This document shows positions 1-9,138 of a stretch of 64,000 nucleotides of DNA, in pieces. A program made the translations under genes and the position numbers. The notes beneath the pieces are model-generated. The model was not told where the DNA came from. It made no database searches and saw only the letters and a list, made by a program, of their open reading frames with translations. Source of the stretch: Variovorax sp. PBL-H6. Lineage in GTDB: Bacteria > Pseudomonadota > Gammaproteobacteria > Burkholderiales > Burkholderiaceae_C. The DNA is taken from contig NZ_LR594659.1 of assembly GCF_901827155.1 (NCBI RefSeq), forward strand, positions 5,614,501 to 5,678,500, read 5' to 3'. Every line of letters starts with the position of its first letter. The first letter of the stretch is position 1.

Positions 1-673
1 CACCGCGCGCGAGCGCGGCTACGGTCCCGGCCGCTTCAGCTTCAACGTCGCCGGTGGCCGCTGCGAGGCCTGCCAGGGCGACGGCGTGGTCAAGGTCGAG
101 ATGCACTTCCTGCCCGATGTCTACGTGCCCTGCGAGGTCTGCCACGGCCAGCGCTACAACCGCGAGACGCTGGAGGTCCAGTACAAGGGCCGCAACATCG
201 CGCAGATCCTGGACATGACGGTCGAGGCCGCGCACGAGTTCCTGAAGGCCGTGCCCACCATCGAGCGCAAGTTGCGCACGCTGCTGGACGTCGGCCTGAG
301 CTATATCAAGCTCGGCCAGGCGGCCACCACGCTTTCGGGCGGCGAGGCGCAGCGCGTCAAGCTGGCGCTGGAGCTCAGCAAGCGCGACACTGGCCGCACC
401 CTCTACATCCTCGATGAGCCGACCACCGGCCTGCACTTCGCCGACATCGAGCTCCTGCTCAAGGTGCTGCACCAGTTGCGCGACGCGGGCAACACCATCG
501 TGGTGATCGAGCACAACCTCGACGTGATCAAGACCGCCGACTGGCTGATCGACATGGGCCCCGAAGGCGGCGCAGGCGGCGGCTCGGTGGTGGGCGAGGG
601 CACGCCGGAAGCGCTGGCGGCCAACGAAGCCAGTCATACGGGCAGGTACCTGAAGCGCTTGTTGCCCGGCTGA
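1..673 (+). CDS. uvrA: UvrABC excinuclease subunit A, C-terminal part (5' end outside window)
   Basis: UvrA is the damage-sensing ABC-type ATPase of nucleotide excision repair; it loads UvrB on damaged DNA. The reading frame is open from base 2, so the gene begins before the window. The visible part has the C-terminal zinc module (CEACQGDG and, later, CEVCHG), the ABC signature LSGGEAQR near base 335, a Walker B with [10 protein letters not shown], and a late switch histidine in [11 protein letters not shown]. The C terminus is typical of the family. An internal GTG at base 86 is not a plausible start because the homology continues upstream of it. Identification is very secure. Confidence 0.97.
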   Translation, partial: TARERGYGPGRFSFNVAGGRCEACQGDGVVKVEMHFLPDVYVPCEVCHGQRYNRETLEVQYKGRNIAQILDMTVEAAHEFLKAVPTIERKLRTLLDVGLSYIKLGQAATTLSGGEAQRVKLALELSKRDTGRTLYILDEPTTGLHFADIELLLKVLHQLRDAGNTIVVIEHNLDVIKTADWLIDMGPEGGAGGGSVVGEGTPEALAANEASHTGRYLKRLLPG

Positions 674-732
674 GGCCGCCACCCTTCCAGCTCATTCTCC
701 CTGCGCCGATGCGCCGCGGCGGTCAGCCGCCT

Positions 733-1089
<357 letters not shown>

Positions 1090-1149
1090 GTGCACCGGCG
1101 GATGCGCCTGCACGCCGCAGGCGCCAGGCCCGATGGCCGCCCTGGCTCC

Positions 1150-2067
1150 TCAGATCGGCGCCGCGCCGCCGCTGATGGCCCAGGGGCTTCCTTCGGGCAT
1201 CACGCGGATCATCCCTTCCTGCACGGCCGAAGCGACCAGCCGGCCGTCGCGGGTGAACAGGCTGCCGCGCGACAGGCCGCGTGCGCCGCCCGCGCTGGGC
1301 GAGTCGATCACATAGAGCAGCCAGTCGTCCATGCGGAAATCGCGGTGAAACCACATCGCGTGGTCGAGGCTGGCCGGGCGCACCCGGCCGCTCATGAAGC
1401 TCAGGCCGTGGGGCAGCATCGCGGCGCGCAGCAGGCCGTGGTCGGACGCATAGGCGAGCAGCGCGCGGTGCACGACAGGATCGTCGGGCAGCGGTGCGAT
1501 CGCGCGCATCCACAGTGCGGCCTGTGGCGGTCGCGGTGCCGGCGTGAGCAGGTCGTCGGGATCGACGCGGCGGTATTCGATGCCGTGTGGCGCGATGGCG
1601 GCGTTGCGCCAGCGCTCGGGCAGCCGGTCGCCGAGCGCACGGCGCTGTTCCACTTCGCTCAGCAGGCCTTCGGGGCCGGCCTCCGCGGGCATCGGCAACT
1701 GGTGCTCGATGCCCTCGTCCACCGTCTGGAAGGAGGCCGACATCTCGAAGATGATGCGATTGCGCTGGCGCGCCACCACATGCCGCGTGCTGAAGCTGCG
1801 CCCATCGCGCACGCGGTCGACCGCGTACTCGATGGGCGCATGCTCGCCGGGCAGCAGGAAGTAGGCATGCATCGAATGCACGGGCCGGTCGGCGGCCACG
1901 GTGCGGCTGGCCGCCACCAGCGACTGGCCCAGCACCTGGCCGCCGAACACGGCCGGGGTGCCGATGTCCTCGCTCTGGGCGAGAAAGTGGTCATCGCCCA
2001 ACGGCTCCAGCCGCATCAGTTCTACGAGTTCGCCGACGAGGCGGGCGGCAGTGGCAGGGTCGGTCAT
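1150..2067 (-). CDS. tesB: Acyl-CoA thioesterase II (TesB family)
   Basis: This predicted cytoplasmic double-hotdog thioesterase hydrolyses medium- and long-chain acyl-CoA to free fatty acid and CoA. The product is 305 residues, close to the usual 285-300. The N-terminal hotdog has VFGGQVLGQSL and HSMHAYFL; the middle has RDGRSFSTRHV, and the C-terminal hotdog contains SLDHAMWFHRDFR, all typical of TesB. The ATG at 2067 begins MTDPATAA; an upstream in-frame start at 2106 would add 13 residues unlike the family. No clear Shine-Dalgarno is seen. The gene converges on the atpE-like gene, about 60 bases away, and appears monocistronic. Confidence 0.92.
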   Translation of the reverse strand: MTDPATAARLVGELVELMRLEPLGDDHFLAQSEDIGTPAVFGGQVLGQSLVAASRTVAADRPVHSMHAYFLLPGEHAPIEYAVDRVRDGRSFSTRHVVARQRNRIIFEMSASFQTVDEGIEHQLPMPAEAGPEGLLSEVEQRRALGDRLPERWRNAAIAPHGIEYRRVDPDDLLTPAPRPPQAALWMRAIAPLPDDPVVHRALLAYASDHGLLRAAMLPHGLSFMSGRVRPASLDHAMWFHRDFRMDDWLLYVIDSPSAGGARGLSRGSLFTRDGRLVASAVQEGMIRVMPEGSPWAISGGAAPI

Positions 2068-2163
2068 GGTGGGGAAATCGCGGCAAGGGAACAGCGACGA
2101 TAGCAAAGAGCTTGCCGCGCATCTGTCCCGCGGCTGTCATCCCGCCAATTCGGAACGTTCAGT

Positions 2164-2352
2164 TCAGGTCACCGCATGCGCGCTGTCATGCAGCAACCCG
2201 GGCCAGGCCTTTGGCAGCTGTCCCGTGTTCACGGCCGAGTCTTTCATCCACAGGAACACCAGCAGGATGCCGCCGAGGATCAGCGCGACCGCAAAGATGG
2301 CCATGCGGCGGAACGCGCGCTTGGCTGCCGGGTCATCCTCTCGCTGCTTCAT
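2164..2352 (-). CDS. Small single-pass membrane protein, unknown function
   Basis: This is a 62-residue protein with a basic N-terminal segment (KRAFRRM), one transmembrane helix at about residues 17-36, and a short C-terminal tail. A strong Shine-Dalgarno (GGGAGGT) lies 5 bases before the ATG, which decides the start. It lies 116 bases downstream of the FAD oxidoreductase gene on the same strand and may be the last gene of the gentisate-linked run. I do not recognise a family. The topology (N-in by the positive-inside rule) is inferred. Confidence 0.6.
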   Translation of the reverse strand: MKQREDDPAAKRAFRRMAIFAVALILGGILLVFLWMKDSAVNTGQLPKAWPGLLHDSAHAVT

Positions 2353-2468
2353 GGATACCTCCCGCTGGGAAGGCTCCACGCTAGGACCGAAACGCCCCGG
2401 GCGGTGTCGGACGGCAGCGCTCGCAGCTGAAGCGAAAACCGCCTCCCGAAGATCCGGACGGGACTCGC

Positions 2469-3815
2469 TCAACGATCGAGGTCGACGCCGTCCGTGGCCA
2501 GCGTCTTCTGCAGCGCCGCCACGTCGACCGCGGCGAAGCGGGAGGTCCCCAGCGAAGCCGCCGCCGTGCCTGCCGCCTGCCCCATCACGAAGCAGCCGCC
2601 GCTCGCGCGCGCAGCCGACTGGCCCTCGTGCGTCATCGACGCGCAGCGGCCGGCCACCAGCAGGTTGTCGACGCCGCGCGGCACCAGCATGCGCCACGGC
2701 AACTGGTTGTAGGTGCGCTGCTCGTCGCGCGGGAAGGCCCACTCGATCTTGCCCGCCGCATGCATCTCCATCGGCCAGGCATTGATGCCGATGCTGTCGT
2801 CGAAGCGCGCCGACGAAAGGATGTCTTCGCCCGAAAGCGCATAGAGGCCTTCGATGCGCCGCGTCTCGCGGATGCCCACCTGCGGCGCGATCTCGACGAT
2901 GGCCGACTGCTCGAAGCCCGGCACCTCGGCCTTGAGAAAGCGGAAGTACTCGCCGATCTGGCGCCGTCCCTCGATCTCGCCCGCGCTGAGCTCGCGCGCG
3001 TCCACGCCGTTCATCGCATCGCCCCTGGCGTTGCGGATCTGGGTGACGTTGGCGCGCCATTCGCGCGGATCGATCTGCGGCCGGAGGATCGCGCCCTCGC
3101 GCGGGAAACGGTAGGCCCCGGGACTGCGCTCCAGCGCCTTCGCCATCAGGTCGTTGATGGCCTTGAACTCGCCCACCGCGGCCAGCGCACGCGGCGCATC
3201 CACATGGCCGACGCGGAACATGGTCGAGGGAAAGAGCCCGCTGCCGTGCCCATCGCCGACCGCGAAGGGCACGCCTGCGAAGGCGGCCACATCGGCGTCG
3301 CCACTGGCATCGATGAAGGCGTTGGCGCGGATCGCGACGCGGCCGGACTTGGTCTCGACCGCCAGTGCGGCAATGCGAGCGCCGTCCATCACCACCTGCG
3401 CGGCCAGCGCGTGGAACAGCAGCTCGACCCCGGCCTCGAGCAGCAGTTGGTCGGCTGCGCACTTGTAGACCGAGGTGTCGTAGGAGCGCACGCGTATGCG
3501 GCCCTGCATGCCGTCCTGCGGCTTGTTGAGCCCGCCCATTGCGTCCATGCGCGCCAGCAGCTCGTCGACGACGCCGTGGACCAGCTGGGTCATCTCGCCG
3601 CCACGCTTGCCGTAGAGGCCGGCAAAGTTGGTCACGCCGCCGGCCGTGCCCATGCCACCGAGAAAGCCGTAGCGTTCCACCAGCAACGTGCGCGCGCCGT
3701 GGCGTGCCGCGCTCACCGCCGCGGCCAGGCCGGCAGGGCCACCGCCGACCACGACAACGTCGTACTCGCCGAAGACCGGCAATTCGCGCGCAGGTTCATG
3801 AAGAGTCGAATTCAT
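2469..3815 (-). CDS. FAD-dependent oxidoreductase (FAD_oxidored family)
   Basis: The 448-residue protein has an N-terminal Rossmann dinucleotide site (VVVVGGGPAGLAAA, about residues 20-33), then LLVERYGFLGGMGTAGG, which is typical of the family that includes putative succinate-dehydrogenase- or HdrA-like flavoproteins. A second FAD contact, FIDASGDADVAAFAG, lies mid-protein, and LLVAGRCASMTHEGQSAAR near the C terminus closes the site. The substrate is unknown. It follows two Bug receptor genes on the same strand, with repeat copy A in the gap, and precedes a small membrane protein gene. Its membership of the gentisate run suggests oxidation of a related organic acid, but this is inference. 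Confidence 0.8.
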   Translation of the reverse strand: MNSTLHEPARELPVFGEYDVVVVGGGPAGLAAAVSAARHGARTLLVERYGFLGGMGTAGGVTNFAGLYGKRGGEMTQLVHGVVDELLARMDAMGGLNKPQDGMQGRIRVRSYDTSVYKCAADQLLLEAGVELLFHALAAQVVMDGARIAALAVETKSGRVAIRANAFIDASGDADVAAFAGVPFAVGDGHGSGLFPSTMFRVGHVDAPRALAAVGEFKAINDLMAKALERSPGAYRFPREGAILRPQIDPREWRANVTQIRNARGDAMNGVDARELSAGEIEGRRQIGEYFRFLKAEVPGFEQSAIVEIAPQVGIRETRRIEGLYALSGEDILSSARFDDSIGINAWPMEMHAAGKIEWAFPRDEQRTYNQLPWRMLVPRGVDNLLVAGRCASMTHEGQSAARASGGCFVMGQAAGTAAASLGTSRFAAVDVAALQKTLATDGVDLDR

Positions 3816-3868
3816 CTGATGCCTCGATGGGGTCGGCCCCCTTACGGGAACACCGCGGGACCGGCGTT

Positions 3869-3938
3869 GCCGGGCCGCTGGTGTCGCCCCCGGAAGGGGG
3901 TTGGCGAAGCGACACGAAGTGCGCGAAGCCTGGGGGGA
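3869..3938 (+). repeat. Dispersed GC-rich repeat, copy A
   Basis: The copy begins GCCGGGCCGC, continues with a CCCCC/GGGGG inverted arm, then ACGAAGTG, and ends CTGGGGGG. The same ordered modules occur at 4967-5032 and, on the other strand, at 22627-22690 and 39565-39635. It fills the gap between a Bug receptor gene and the FAD oxidoreductase gene. The pattern resembles REP-like extragenic elements of Comamonadaceae. Confidence 0.75.
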
Positions 3939-3939
3939 T

Positions 3940-4902
3940 CTATTGAATCTTGATTCCTTGCGTGGAGATGATCTTGGTCATCACCGCCGCTTCTTCCTTC
4001 ACGCGGGTGCGCATGCCGTCAGGCGAGGTGCCCACGGCCTGCCAGCCCTGCTCGAACAGCTTCTGCCGCACCTCGGGCGACTTCATCACAACGGCCAGCT
4101 CGCGCGTGATGCGGTCCTGCGCCGTCTTGGAGAGATTGGCAGGGCCCAGCAGGGCGGTCCAGACCTCGAGGCTGAAGTCCTTCACGCCGGCGTCGGCCAG
4201 CGGCGGCAGCTCGGGCACCAGCGCGCTGCGGCCGCTGGTGATGCCGATGGCTTTCACCTTGCCGGCCTTGACCTGGGGCATGGCGATGCCGGGCGGGATG
4301 AGCGCCATCTGGATCTGGTTGCCGATCAGGTCGGTCATGACCTGCGGGTTGCCCTGGTAAGGCACGTGCACGGCCTTCAGGCCCGGCACGCGGCTCTTGA
4401 GCAGCTCCATGCCGAGATGGCCCACGGAGCCGACGCCCACCGAGCCGTAGCTCCATTTGTCGCCGCTCTTGCGGCCGGCCTCGAAGAAGGCGGCGCCCGT
4501 CGGCAGGCTGTTCTGCGCCACCAGCACCAGCGGAGCGGTGGTCAGCAGCGAGAGATAGGTGAAGTCCTTGGCCGGGTCGTAGGGCAGCTTCGGGTAGAGC
4601 ATCTTCGACGAGGTCAGGTTGCCGTTGATCACCACGCCCAGGGTGTGATCGTCGGTCGCCTTGGCCACCTGGTCGGCCGCGATATTCCCTGAGGCGCCCG
4701 GCTTGTTGTCGACCACGACCGGCTGGCCCAGCGCCTTGCCCAGTGGCTCGGCGATAGTGCGCGCGGCGATGTCCGGCGTCGAGCCGCCCGGGAAGCCAAC
4801 GACCAGGCGAATCGGCTTGGTGGGCCAGGCAGCGGTCTGCGCGGCCGCGGCCAGCGGCAGCACGCAGGCGGCGATCAGGAGGACGCGTTTTGAAGTTTGC
4901 AT
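3940..4902 (-). CDS. Bug-family tripartite tricarboxylate transporter substrate-binding protein (first)
   Basis: This is a 320-residue periplasmic receptor. A Sec signal peptide (basic start, then a hydrophobic stretch ending AAAAQ) covers about residues 1-22. The mature protein starts with the Bug signature KPIRLVVGFPGGSTPD and continues with VVVDNKPGASGNIA, which shapes the ligand pocket for a carboxylate. Such proteins deliver ligands to TctA/TctB-type permeases, but neither permease gene is in the window. It lies in the gentisate cluster next to a second Bug gene, so an aromatic or dicarboxylic acid ligand is plausible. The ATG at 4902 has no obvious Shine-Dalgarno. Confidence 0.9.
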   Translation of the reverse strand: MQTSKRVLLIAACVLPLAAAAQTAAWPTKPIRLVVGFPGGSTPDIAARTIAEPLGKALGQPVVVDNKPGASGNIAADQVAKATDDHTLGVVINGNLTSSKMLYPKLPYDPAKDFTYLSLLTTAPLVLVAQNSLPTGAAFFEAGRKSGDKWSYGSVGVGSVGHLGMELLKSRVPGLKAVHVPYQGNPQVMTDLIGNQIQMALIPPGIAMPQVKAGKVKAIGITSGRSALVPELPPLADAGVKDFSLEVWTALLGPANLSKTAQDRITRELAVVMKSPEVRQKLFEQGWQAVGTSPDGMRTRVKEEAAVMTKIISTQGIKIQ

Positions 4903-4966
4903 TTGGAGACAGTGAGATGGATGAGAAACCCTCGAGGATACGTGCCCCTTCCAGGGAACCGGCTTT

Positions 4967-5032
4967 GCCGGGCCGCTGCCATGGCTCCTCGCAGGGGGTG
5001 GGCGGCTACACGAAGTGAGCCAACCTGGGGGC
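4967..5032 (+). repeat. Dispersed GC-rich repeat, copy B
   Basis: This copy has the same order as copy A: GCCGGGCCGC, a weaker C/G arm pair, ACACGAAGTGAG, then CCTGGGGG. It sits in the 139-base gap between the two Bug receptor genes. The left end is preceded by a CCCCTTCCAGGGAACC stretch that also resembles the flank of copy A. Confidence 0.7.
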
Positions 5033-5041
5033 GAGCGACAG

Positions 5042-6001
5042 TTACTCGAGACTGATGTTCCCGCGCCGCACGAGTTCGCCGTAGACCTTGGATTTGGCTT
5101 CCGCCTGGCGCCGGATCTCCTCGGGCGACCAGGCCAGCGGCTCGAAGGCGAAGGTGTCGAATCGGGCGCGGATCTCCGGGTCGGCGATGACCTTGGCGAC
5201 GTCCGCGTTGATCTTTGCCTGGACGGCCGCCGGCACGCCCTTGGGCGCGAGCAGCGAGACGAAGGACGTGACCTCCAGGCTGGCGGGGCCGCCGGCCTCG
5301 GCCATCGTGGGCACGTCGGGCATCTGCGGGACGCGCTTGGGCGTGGCGACCGCGATGTAGCGCAGCTTGCCGGCCTTGTAGACGCCCTGGCTCGAAGGGA
5401 TGCTGGCGAAGGCCCACGGCACTTCGCCCGAACCCACGTTGGTGTAGAGCTGCGAGACCTCGCGGTAGGGCACGTGCTGCATCTGCACCCCGGTCAGCGC
5501 CTCCAGCTGCTGCGCCCCGAGGTGCCCCGGGCTGCCGACGCCCCAGGAGCCGTAGCTCAGCGGGGCGGCCTTGGCGGCGGCGACCAGGTCGCTCATGTTC
5601 TTCCACTTCGAGTCGCTGGGCACCGCGACGAAGAAGGGCGTGCGGAACAGCGAGGCCACCGGGTCGAAGTGCTGGAGCGTCACGAAGTTGCGCGACTTGT
5701 ACAGGTGCGGCAGGGCCGCGACATGTTCGCTGTCGAGCTGCAGGAGGGTGTAGCCGTCAGGGGCCGCGCGCCGGGCCTGCTCGATGGCGATGAACCCGCC
5801 GCCACCCGGCTTGTTGTCCACCACCACGCGCTGGTTCCACAGGCGGCCGAGCTTGTCGGCCACCAGGCGCAGCACCGCGTCGGGGCCGCTGCCCGCCGCG
5901 AAGGGCGTGACCAGGGTGACGGGCTTGCTCGGGTACTCGGCAGGCTGCGCGAGCGCAGTCGTCGTGACCAGGGCCGCAGCCAGCGAGAGGATGGTTTTCA
6001 T
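5042..6001 (-). CDS. Bug-family tripartite tricarboxylate transporter substrate-binding protein (second)
   Basis: This is a 319-residue periplasmic receptor with a Sec signal peptide ending TALAQ at about residue 19. Mature motifs are YPSKPVTLVTPFAAGSGPD and VVVDNKPGGGGFIA, matching the Bug fold. A GGAG sequence lies about 10 bases before the ATG. It is only distantly similar to the first Bug protein, so the two probably bind different ligands rather than being a recent duplication. It follows the 3-hydroxybenzoate 6-hydroxylase-like gene, with partial repeat copy C between them. Likely ligands are substrates of the gentisate route or related acids; this is not shown by sequence. Confidence 0.9.
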   Translation of the reverse strand: MKTILSLAAALVTTTALAQPAEYPSKPVTLVTPFAAGSGPDAVLRLVADKLGRLWNQRVVVDNKPGGGGFIAIEQARRAAPDGYTLLQLDSEHVAALPHLYKSRNFVTLQHFDPVASLFRTPFFVAVPSDSKWKNMSDLVAAAKAAPLSYGSWGVGSPGHLGAQQLEALTGVQMQHVPYREVSQLYTNVGSGEVPWAFASIPSSQGVYKAGKLRYIAVATPKRVPQMPDVPTMAEAGGPASLEVTSFVSLLAPKGVPAAVQAKINADVAKVIADPEIRARFDTFAFEPLAWSPEEIRRQAEAKSKVYGELVRRGNISLE

Positions 6002-6058
6002 GGCGATTCGTCTCCAGTTTGAATAAATATCTGCGCAACATCATTGGCCGGCGAAGCC

Positions 6059-6086
6059 AGGCCCGTTCGGTGAGCCAACCTGGGGG
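6059..6086 (+). repeat. Dispersed GC-rich repeat, partial copy C
   Basis: Only the right end of the element is recognisable: GTGAGCCAACCTGGGGG, nearly the same as the end of copy B. It occupies the gap between the flavoprotein hydroxylase gene and the second Bug gene. Confidence 0.55.
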
Positions 6087-6090
6087 TGAG

Positions 6091-7293
6091 TCATGCCTCC
6101 AAGCACGCTGCGGGGTTCCATGCGTAGAGCCATTCCACCGCATCGTAGAAGCGTTCCTGCGTGCGGCCGACCCACAGGCTGTTGCGCACCAGCCGCTCCA
6201 CGCCCTTGGCGTGGTAGAGCCGGCCCATCTCGCGCACCGACAGCACGACGCGTGCGGTGCGCGCCACGCGCGCAGCCGAATAGAGCTGGAACGCCGCAGG
6301 CAGGTCGAAGTCGCAGGCCTCGACGGCAGCGCCCAGCGTCACCGCGTCCTCGAGGGCCATGCAGGCGCCCTGCGCGAGGTACTGCATCATCGGATGCGCC
6401 GCGTCGCCCAGCAGCGTGGCCGCGCCCTGGCTCCAGTTCGCGACCGGCTCGCGGTCGGCGGTGCTCCAGCGGCGCCAGGAGGTGGGCCGGTCCAGCAGCT
6501 GGCGAGGGCGCGCGTGCACGCCCTCGAAATACGAGAGCACCTCCTCCTTGCTGCCGTCGGTCACGCCCCATTCCTCGTCGTAGCGGCTGTGAAAGGTCAC
6601 CACCAGGTTGTACTGCTCGCCGTGGCGCAGCGGATAGTGAACGAGGTGGCAGTTCGGGCCGGCCCAGACCACCGGCGCGTTCCAGCGCAGGTCCTCCGGC
6701 ATGTCGGCGGCCGGCACCACGGCGCGGTAGACCACGTGGCCCGAGACGCGCGGCGCATCGCCGATCAGCTTGCTGCGCACCACCGACTTGACGCCGTCGC
6801 ATCCGACGATGGCGTCGGCCTGGAAGCGCCGCCCGTCGCGGGTGACCGCCGTCACGCCCCGCTCGCCGATGTCGAGCTGCTCGACCTGCGCCGAGGTGTG
6901 GAAGCGGATCAGCGGGTGCTGCTTGACAGCCTCGTGGATCGCACCGTGCAGGTCGGCGCGGTGGCTCACCGCATAAGGATTGCCGAAGCGCGCGCGGAAG
7001 GCTTCACCGACCGGGACCGAGGCGACCTCGCTGCAGTCGACCGCATCCATCATCACCAGCCGGTCGGTGAACACCGAGCCACGGCGCACCGCCTCGCCGA
7101 CGCCCAGTGCATCGAGCGCGGCGAAGGCATTGGGGCCGAGCTGGAGGCCGGCGCCGATCTCGCCGATGGCAGCGCTTTGCTCCAGCAGCTCGATGGTCAT
7201 GCCCAGCCGCGCCAGCGCCAGCGCCGCCGCCATGCCGCCGATGCCGCCGCCGACCAGCAGCACGGAGGGCTTTCCTTGTCGTGGGGTGCTCAT
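6091..7293 (-). CDS. FAD-dependent monooxygenase, probable 3-hydroxybenzoate 6-hydroxylase
   Basis: This is a 400-residue class A flavoprotein aromatic hydroxylase. The FAD site VLLVGGGIGGMAAA is at residues 11-24. The DG motif (CDGVKS, about 165-170) binds both FAD and NAD(P)H, and the GD motif LLGDAAHPMMQYLAQGA (about 294-310) contacts the FAD ribityl chain. The sequence resembles salicylate hydroxylase-type enzymes. Because the neighbours are gentisate dioxygenase and fumarylpyruvate hydrolase, 3-hydroxybenzoate to gentisate is the likely reaction; salicylate 5-hydroxylation usually uses a multicomponent enzyme. The start codon overlaps the upstream stop in ATGA, which indicates translational coupling. 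Confidence 0.85.
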   Translation of the reverse strand: MSTPRQGKPSVLLVGGGIGGMAAALALARLGMTIELLEQSAAIGEIGAGLQLGPNAFAALDALGVGEAVRRGSVFTDRLVMMDAVDCSEVASVPVGEAFRARFGNPYAVSHRADLHGAIHEAVKQHPLIRFHTSAQVEQLDIGERGVTAVTRDGRRFQADAIVGCDGVKSVVRSKLIGDAPRVSGHVVYRAVVPAADMPEDLRWNAPVVWAGPNCHLVHYPLRHGEQYNLVVTFHSRYDEEWGVTDGSKEEVLSYFEGVHARPRQLLDRPTSWRRWSTADREPVANWSQGAATLLGDAAHPMMQYLAQGACMALEDAVTLGAAVEACDFDLPAAFQLYSAARVARTARVVLSVREMGRLYHAKGVERLVRNSLWVGRTQERFYDAVEWLYAWNPAACLEA

Positions 7294-7997
7294 CGATCCA
7301 CGCGCACGGAGATGGGATCGAGGCCGTCGATGCGCACGTGCATGGTCTGGCCGCGCTGCACCGGGCCCACGCCCTCGGGCGTGCCGGTGAAGATCAGGTC
7401 ACCGGGCTGCAGCGTGAACAGCGTCGAGAGATTGGCGATCACCTCGTTGACCGACCAGATCAGGTTGCGGATGTCGCTCTTCTGGCGCGTCTCGCCGTTC
7501 ACCTCCAGCGTGATCGCGCCGCCGTCGATCTCCCCCGTGTCGGCGCGCCTGCGCACCGGCCCGACGGGCGCCGAGAAGTCGAAGGCCTTGCCGATCTCCC
7601 AGGGCCGGCCCTGCTCGCGCATCCTCATCTGCAGGTCGCGGCGCGTCATGTCCAGGCCGACCGCGTAGCCATAGATGTGCTGCGCGGCGTCTTCGACCGC
7701 GATGTCCCGGCCGGCCTGGCCGATCAGCACCACCAGTTCGGCCTCGTAGTGGTAGTTGGCGGTCTGGCCCGGATAGGGGATGCCCACCGTCTCGCCGGCC
7801 GGCACCGGCACCACCGACGCATCGTCGTTGGGCTTGCAGAAGAAGAAGGGCGGCTCGCGGTCCGGGTCGAAGCCCATCTCGCGTGCATGCGCCGCGTAGT
7901 TGCGGCCCACGCAATAGACGCGGCGCACCGGGAACAGGTCGGACGTTCCGACAATCGGGAGACCGACCGTCGCCGGCGGCGTGATGACATAGGACAT
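7290..7997 (-). CDS. Fumarylpyruvate hydrolase (FAH superfamily)
   Basis: This 235-residue enzyme cleaves fumarylpyruvate, the ring-opened product of gentisate after isomerisation, to fumarate and pyruvate. The FAH-fold core includes VGRNYAAHAREMG, the metal ligands Glu85 and Glu87 (HYEAEL) and Asp116 (GLDMTRRD), then DLIFTGTPEGVGP near the C terminus. The short length fits the NagK-type enzymes rather than the 420-residue fumarylacetoacetase encoded later in this window. Its stop overlaps the start of the next gene by 4 bases. A maleylpyruvate isomerase gene, normally required between dioxygenase and hydrolase, is not seen. Confidence 0.88.
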   Translation of the reverse strand: MSYVITPPATVGLPIVGTSDLFPVRRVYCVGRNYAAHAREMGFDPDREPPFFFCKPNDDASVVPVPAGETVGIPYPGQTANYHYEAELVVLIGQAGRDIAVEDAAQHIYGYAVGLDMTRRDLQMRMREQGRPWEIGKAFDFSAPVGPVRRRADTGEIDGGAITLEVNGETRQKSDIRNLIWSVNEVIANLSTLFTLQPGDLIFTGTPEGVGPVQRGQTMHVRIDGLDPISVRVDR

Positions 7998-8035
7998 GGA
8001 AGCTCCCGCCGCAGTGCGGCACGTGGTTCGGGAAA

Positions 8036-8062
8036 GAAAAAGATGCCGCCGCGCGGACGGCG
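8036..8062 (-). terminator. Weak terminator-like hairpin inside the gentisate run
   Basis: Read on the minus strand, CGCCG and CGGCG form a 5-bp stem with a 6-base loop, followed after 5 bases by a TTTTTCTTT tract. It lies between the gentisate dioxygenase and fumarylpyruvate hydrolase genes. It may act as a partial terminator that lowers expression of distal genes. The stem is short, so confidence is low. Confidence 0.3.
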
Positions 8063-8067
8063 CGATG

Positions 8068-9138
8068 TCAGGCGTCCTGCAGGAAGGCCTCGCGCAGCAC
8101 GCCCATCGCTTGCTGCACCGGACGGTCGGAGAAGCTGAACAGCACGGCGTCCTCGGCCGCCGAGAGGCGCAGCGGCGCCCACGAAGGCACGACGAAGGTG
8201 TCGCGCGGTCCGAAGTCGAAGCGCTGGCCGCCGATCTCGGCCGTGCCGCGCCCTTCGACCACGCTGTAGACCGTTCCGTCCGTGGCCCGGTGTGTCTTGC
8301 CGGCGAAGCCCTTGGGCAGCAGCTGCAGGTTCGTCCCGATGGTGGGCATCGGCGCGCCGCCGGTCAGCGGATTGACGTAGCGCAGCTTGTGCCCCATCCA
8401 GGCGTCGGGCGCCTCCTGCTTCTGCAACTGGGCCAGCGCCTCGCGGCTGCGCGCATAGGGGTAGTTGAAGATCGGCGAGGTCGGCGCGACATGGTCGTGC
8501 CGCACCGGCACCATGTTGTGGCCGAAGCGCGCCAGGCTGTTGCCTTCGGGCCGGGCCACGTGCTGCACCTTGGCGTCGTCGTTCTCGGCGAAGCCGGCGT
8601 CGAAGAAGCGCAGCATCGGAATGTCGAGGCCGTCGAGCCAGACCACCGGCTCGCTCACGCCGCCGATGCCCTCGTTGCCGTGGTCGTGCCAGGCCCACGA
8701 GGGCGTGATGATGAAGTCGCCCGGGAACATGGTGGTGCGCTCCCCACCCACCGTGGTGTAGGCCCCCTGGCCGTCGACGATGAAGCGCAGCGCCGACTGC
8801 ACATGGCGGTGCGAGGGCGCGACCTCACCGGGCATGATCAGTTGCAGGCCGGCATACAGCGACTGGGTGATCGAGGAGCGGCCGGGGATCGCCGGGTTCT
8901 CCAGCACCAGCACGCGGCGCACCGCTTCCTCGGCGGTGATGAGTGCGGCCGATTCCATCAGCAGCGGGCGGATCTCGTCGTAGCGCCAGAGCGCGGGGAC
9001 GCAGGGCGTCTGCGGCTCGCGCGGCACCAGCGCATGCAGCGATTCCCACAACGGCGTGAGGTTCAGCGGCCGGATGCGCTCGTAGTAGTCATGGCGCTGG
9101 GCGGCGTCGCCGCGGGTCGCCTGGGAGGCGGTGTTCAT
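8068..9138 (-). CDS. Gentisate 1,2-dioxygenase
   Basis: This Fe(II) bicupin enzyme opens the gentisate ring between C1 and C2, giving maleylpyruvate. The product is 356 residues, within the family range. The first cupin has HRH at residues 110-112 and HDH at 151-153 as likely iron ligands, within [11 protein letters not shown] and [12 protein letters not shown]. The second cupin is degenerate, as usual ([13 protein letters not shown]). The ATG at 9138 was chosen because GGAG lies 9 bases upstream; the frame runs on to 9267 without family similarity. It is the first gene of the gentisate run and is divergent from a LysR gene. Confidence 0.94.
   Translation of the reverse strand: MNTASQATRGDAAQRHDYYERIRPLNLTPLWESLHALVPREPQTPCVPALWRYDEIRPLLMESAALITAEEAVRRVLVLENPAIPGRSSITQSLYAGLQLIMPGEVAPSHRHVQSALRFIVDGQGAYTTVGGERTTMFPGDFIITPSWAWHDHGNEGIGGVSEPVVWLDGLDIPMLRFFDAGFAENDDAKVQHVARPEGNSLARFGHNMVPVRHDHVAPTSPIFNYPYARSREALAQLQKQEAPDAWMGHKLRYVNPLTGGAPMPTIGTNLQLLPKGFAGKTHRATDGTVYSVVEGRGTAEIGGQRFDFGPRDTFVVPSWAPLRLSAAEDAVLFSFSDRPVQQAMGVLREAFLQDA

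Noticed and set aside
2628..3953. Plus-strand open frame of 441 codons over the FAD oxidoreductase gene
   Set aside because: Typical GC-bias shadow. The minus-strand product has complete FAD motifs, and the plus-strand protein is Arg/His/Ala-rich without a domain.
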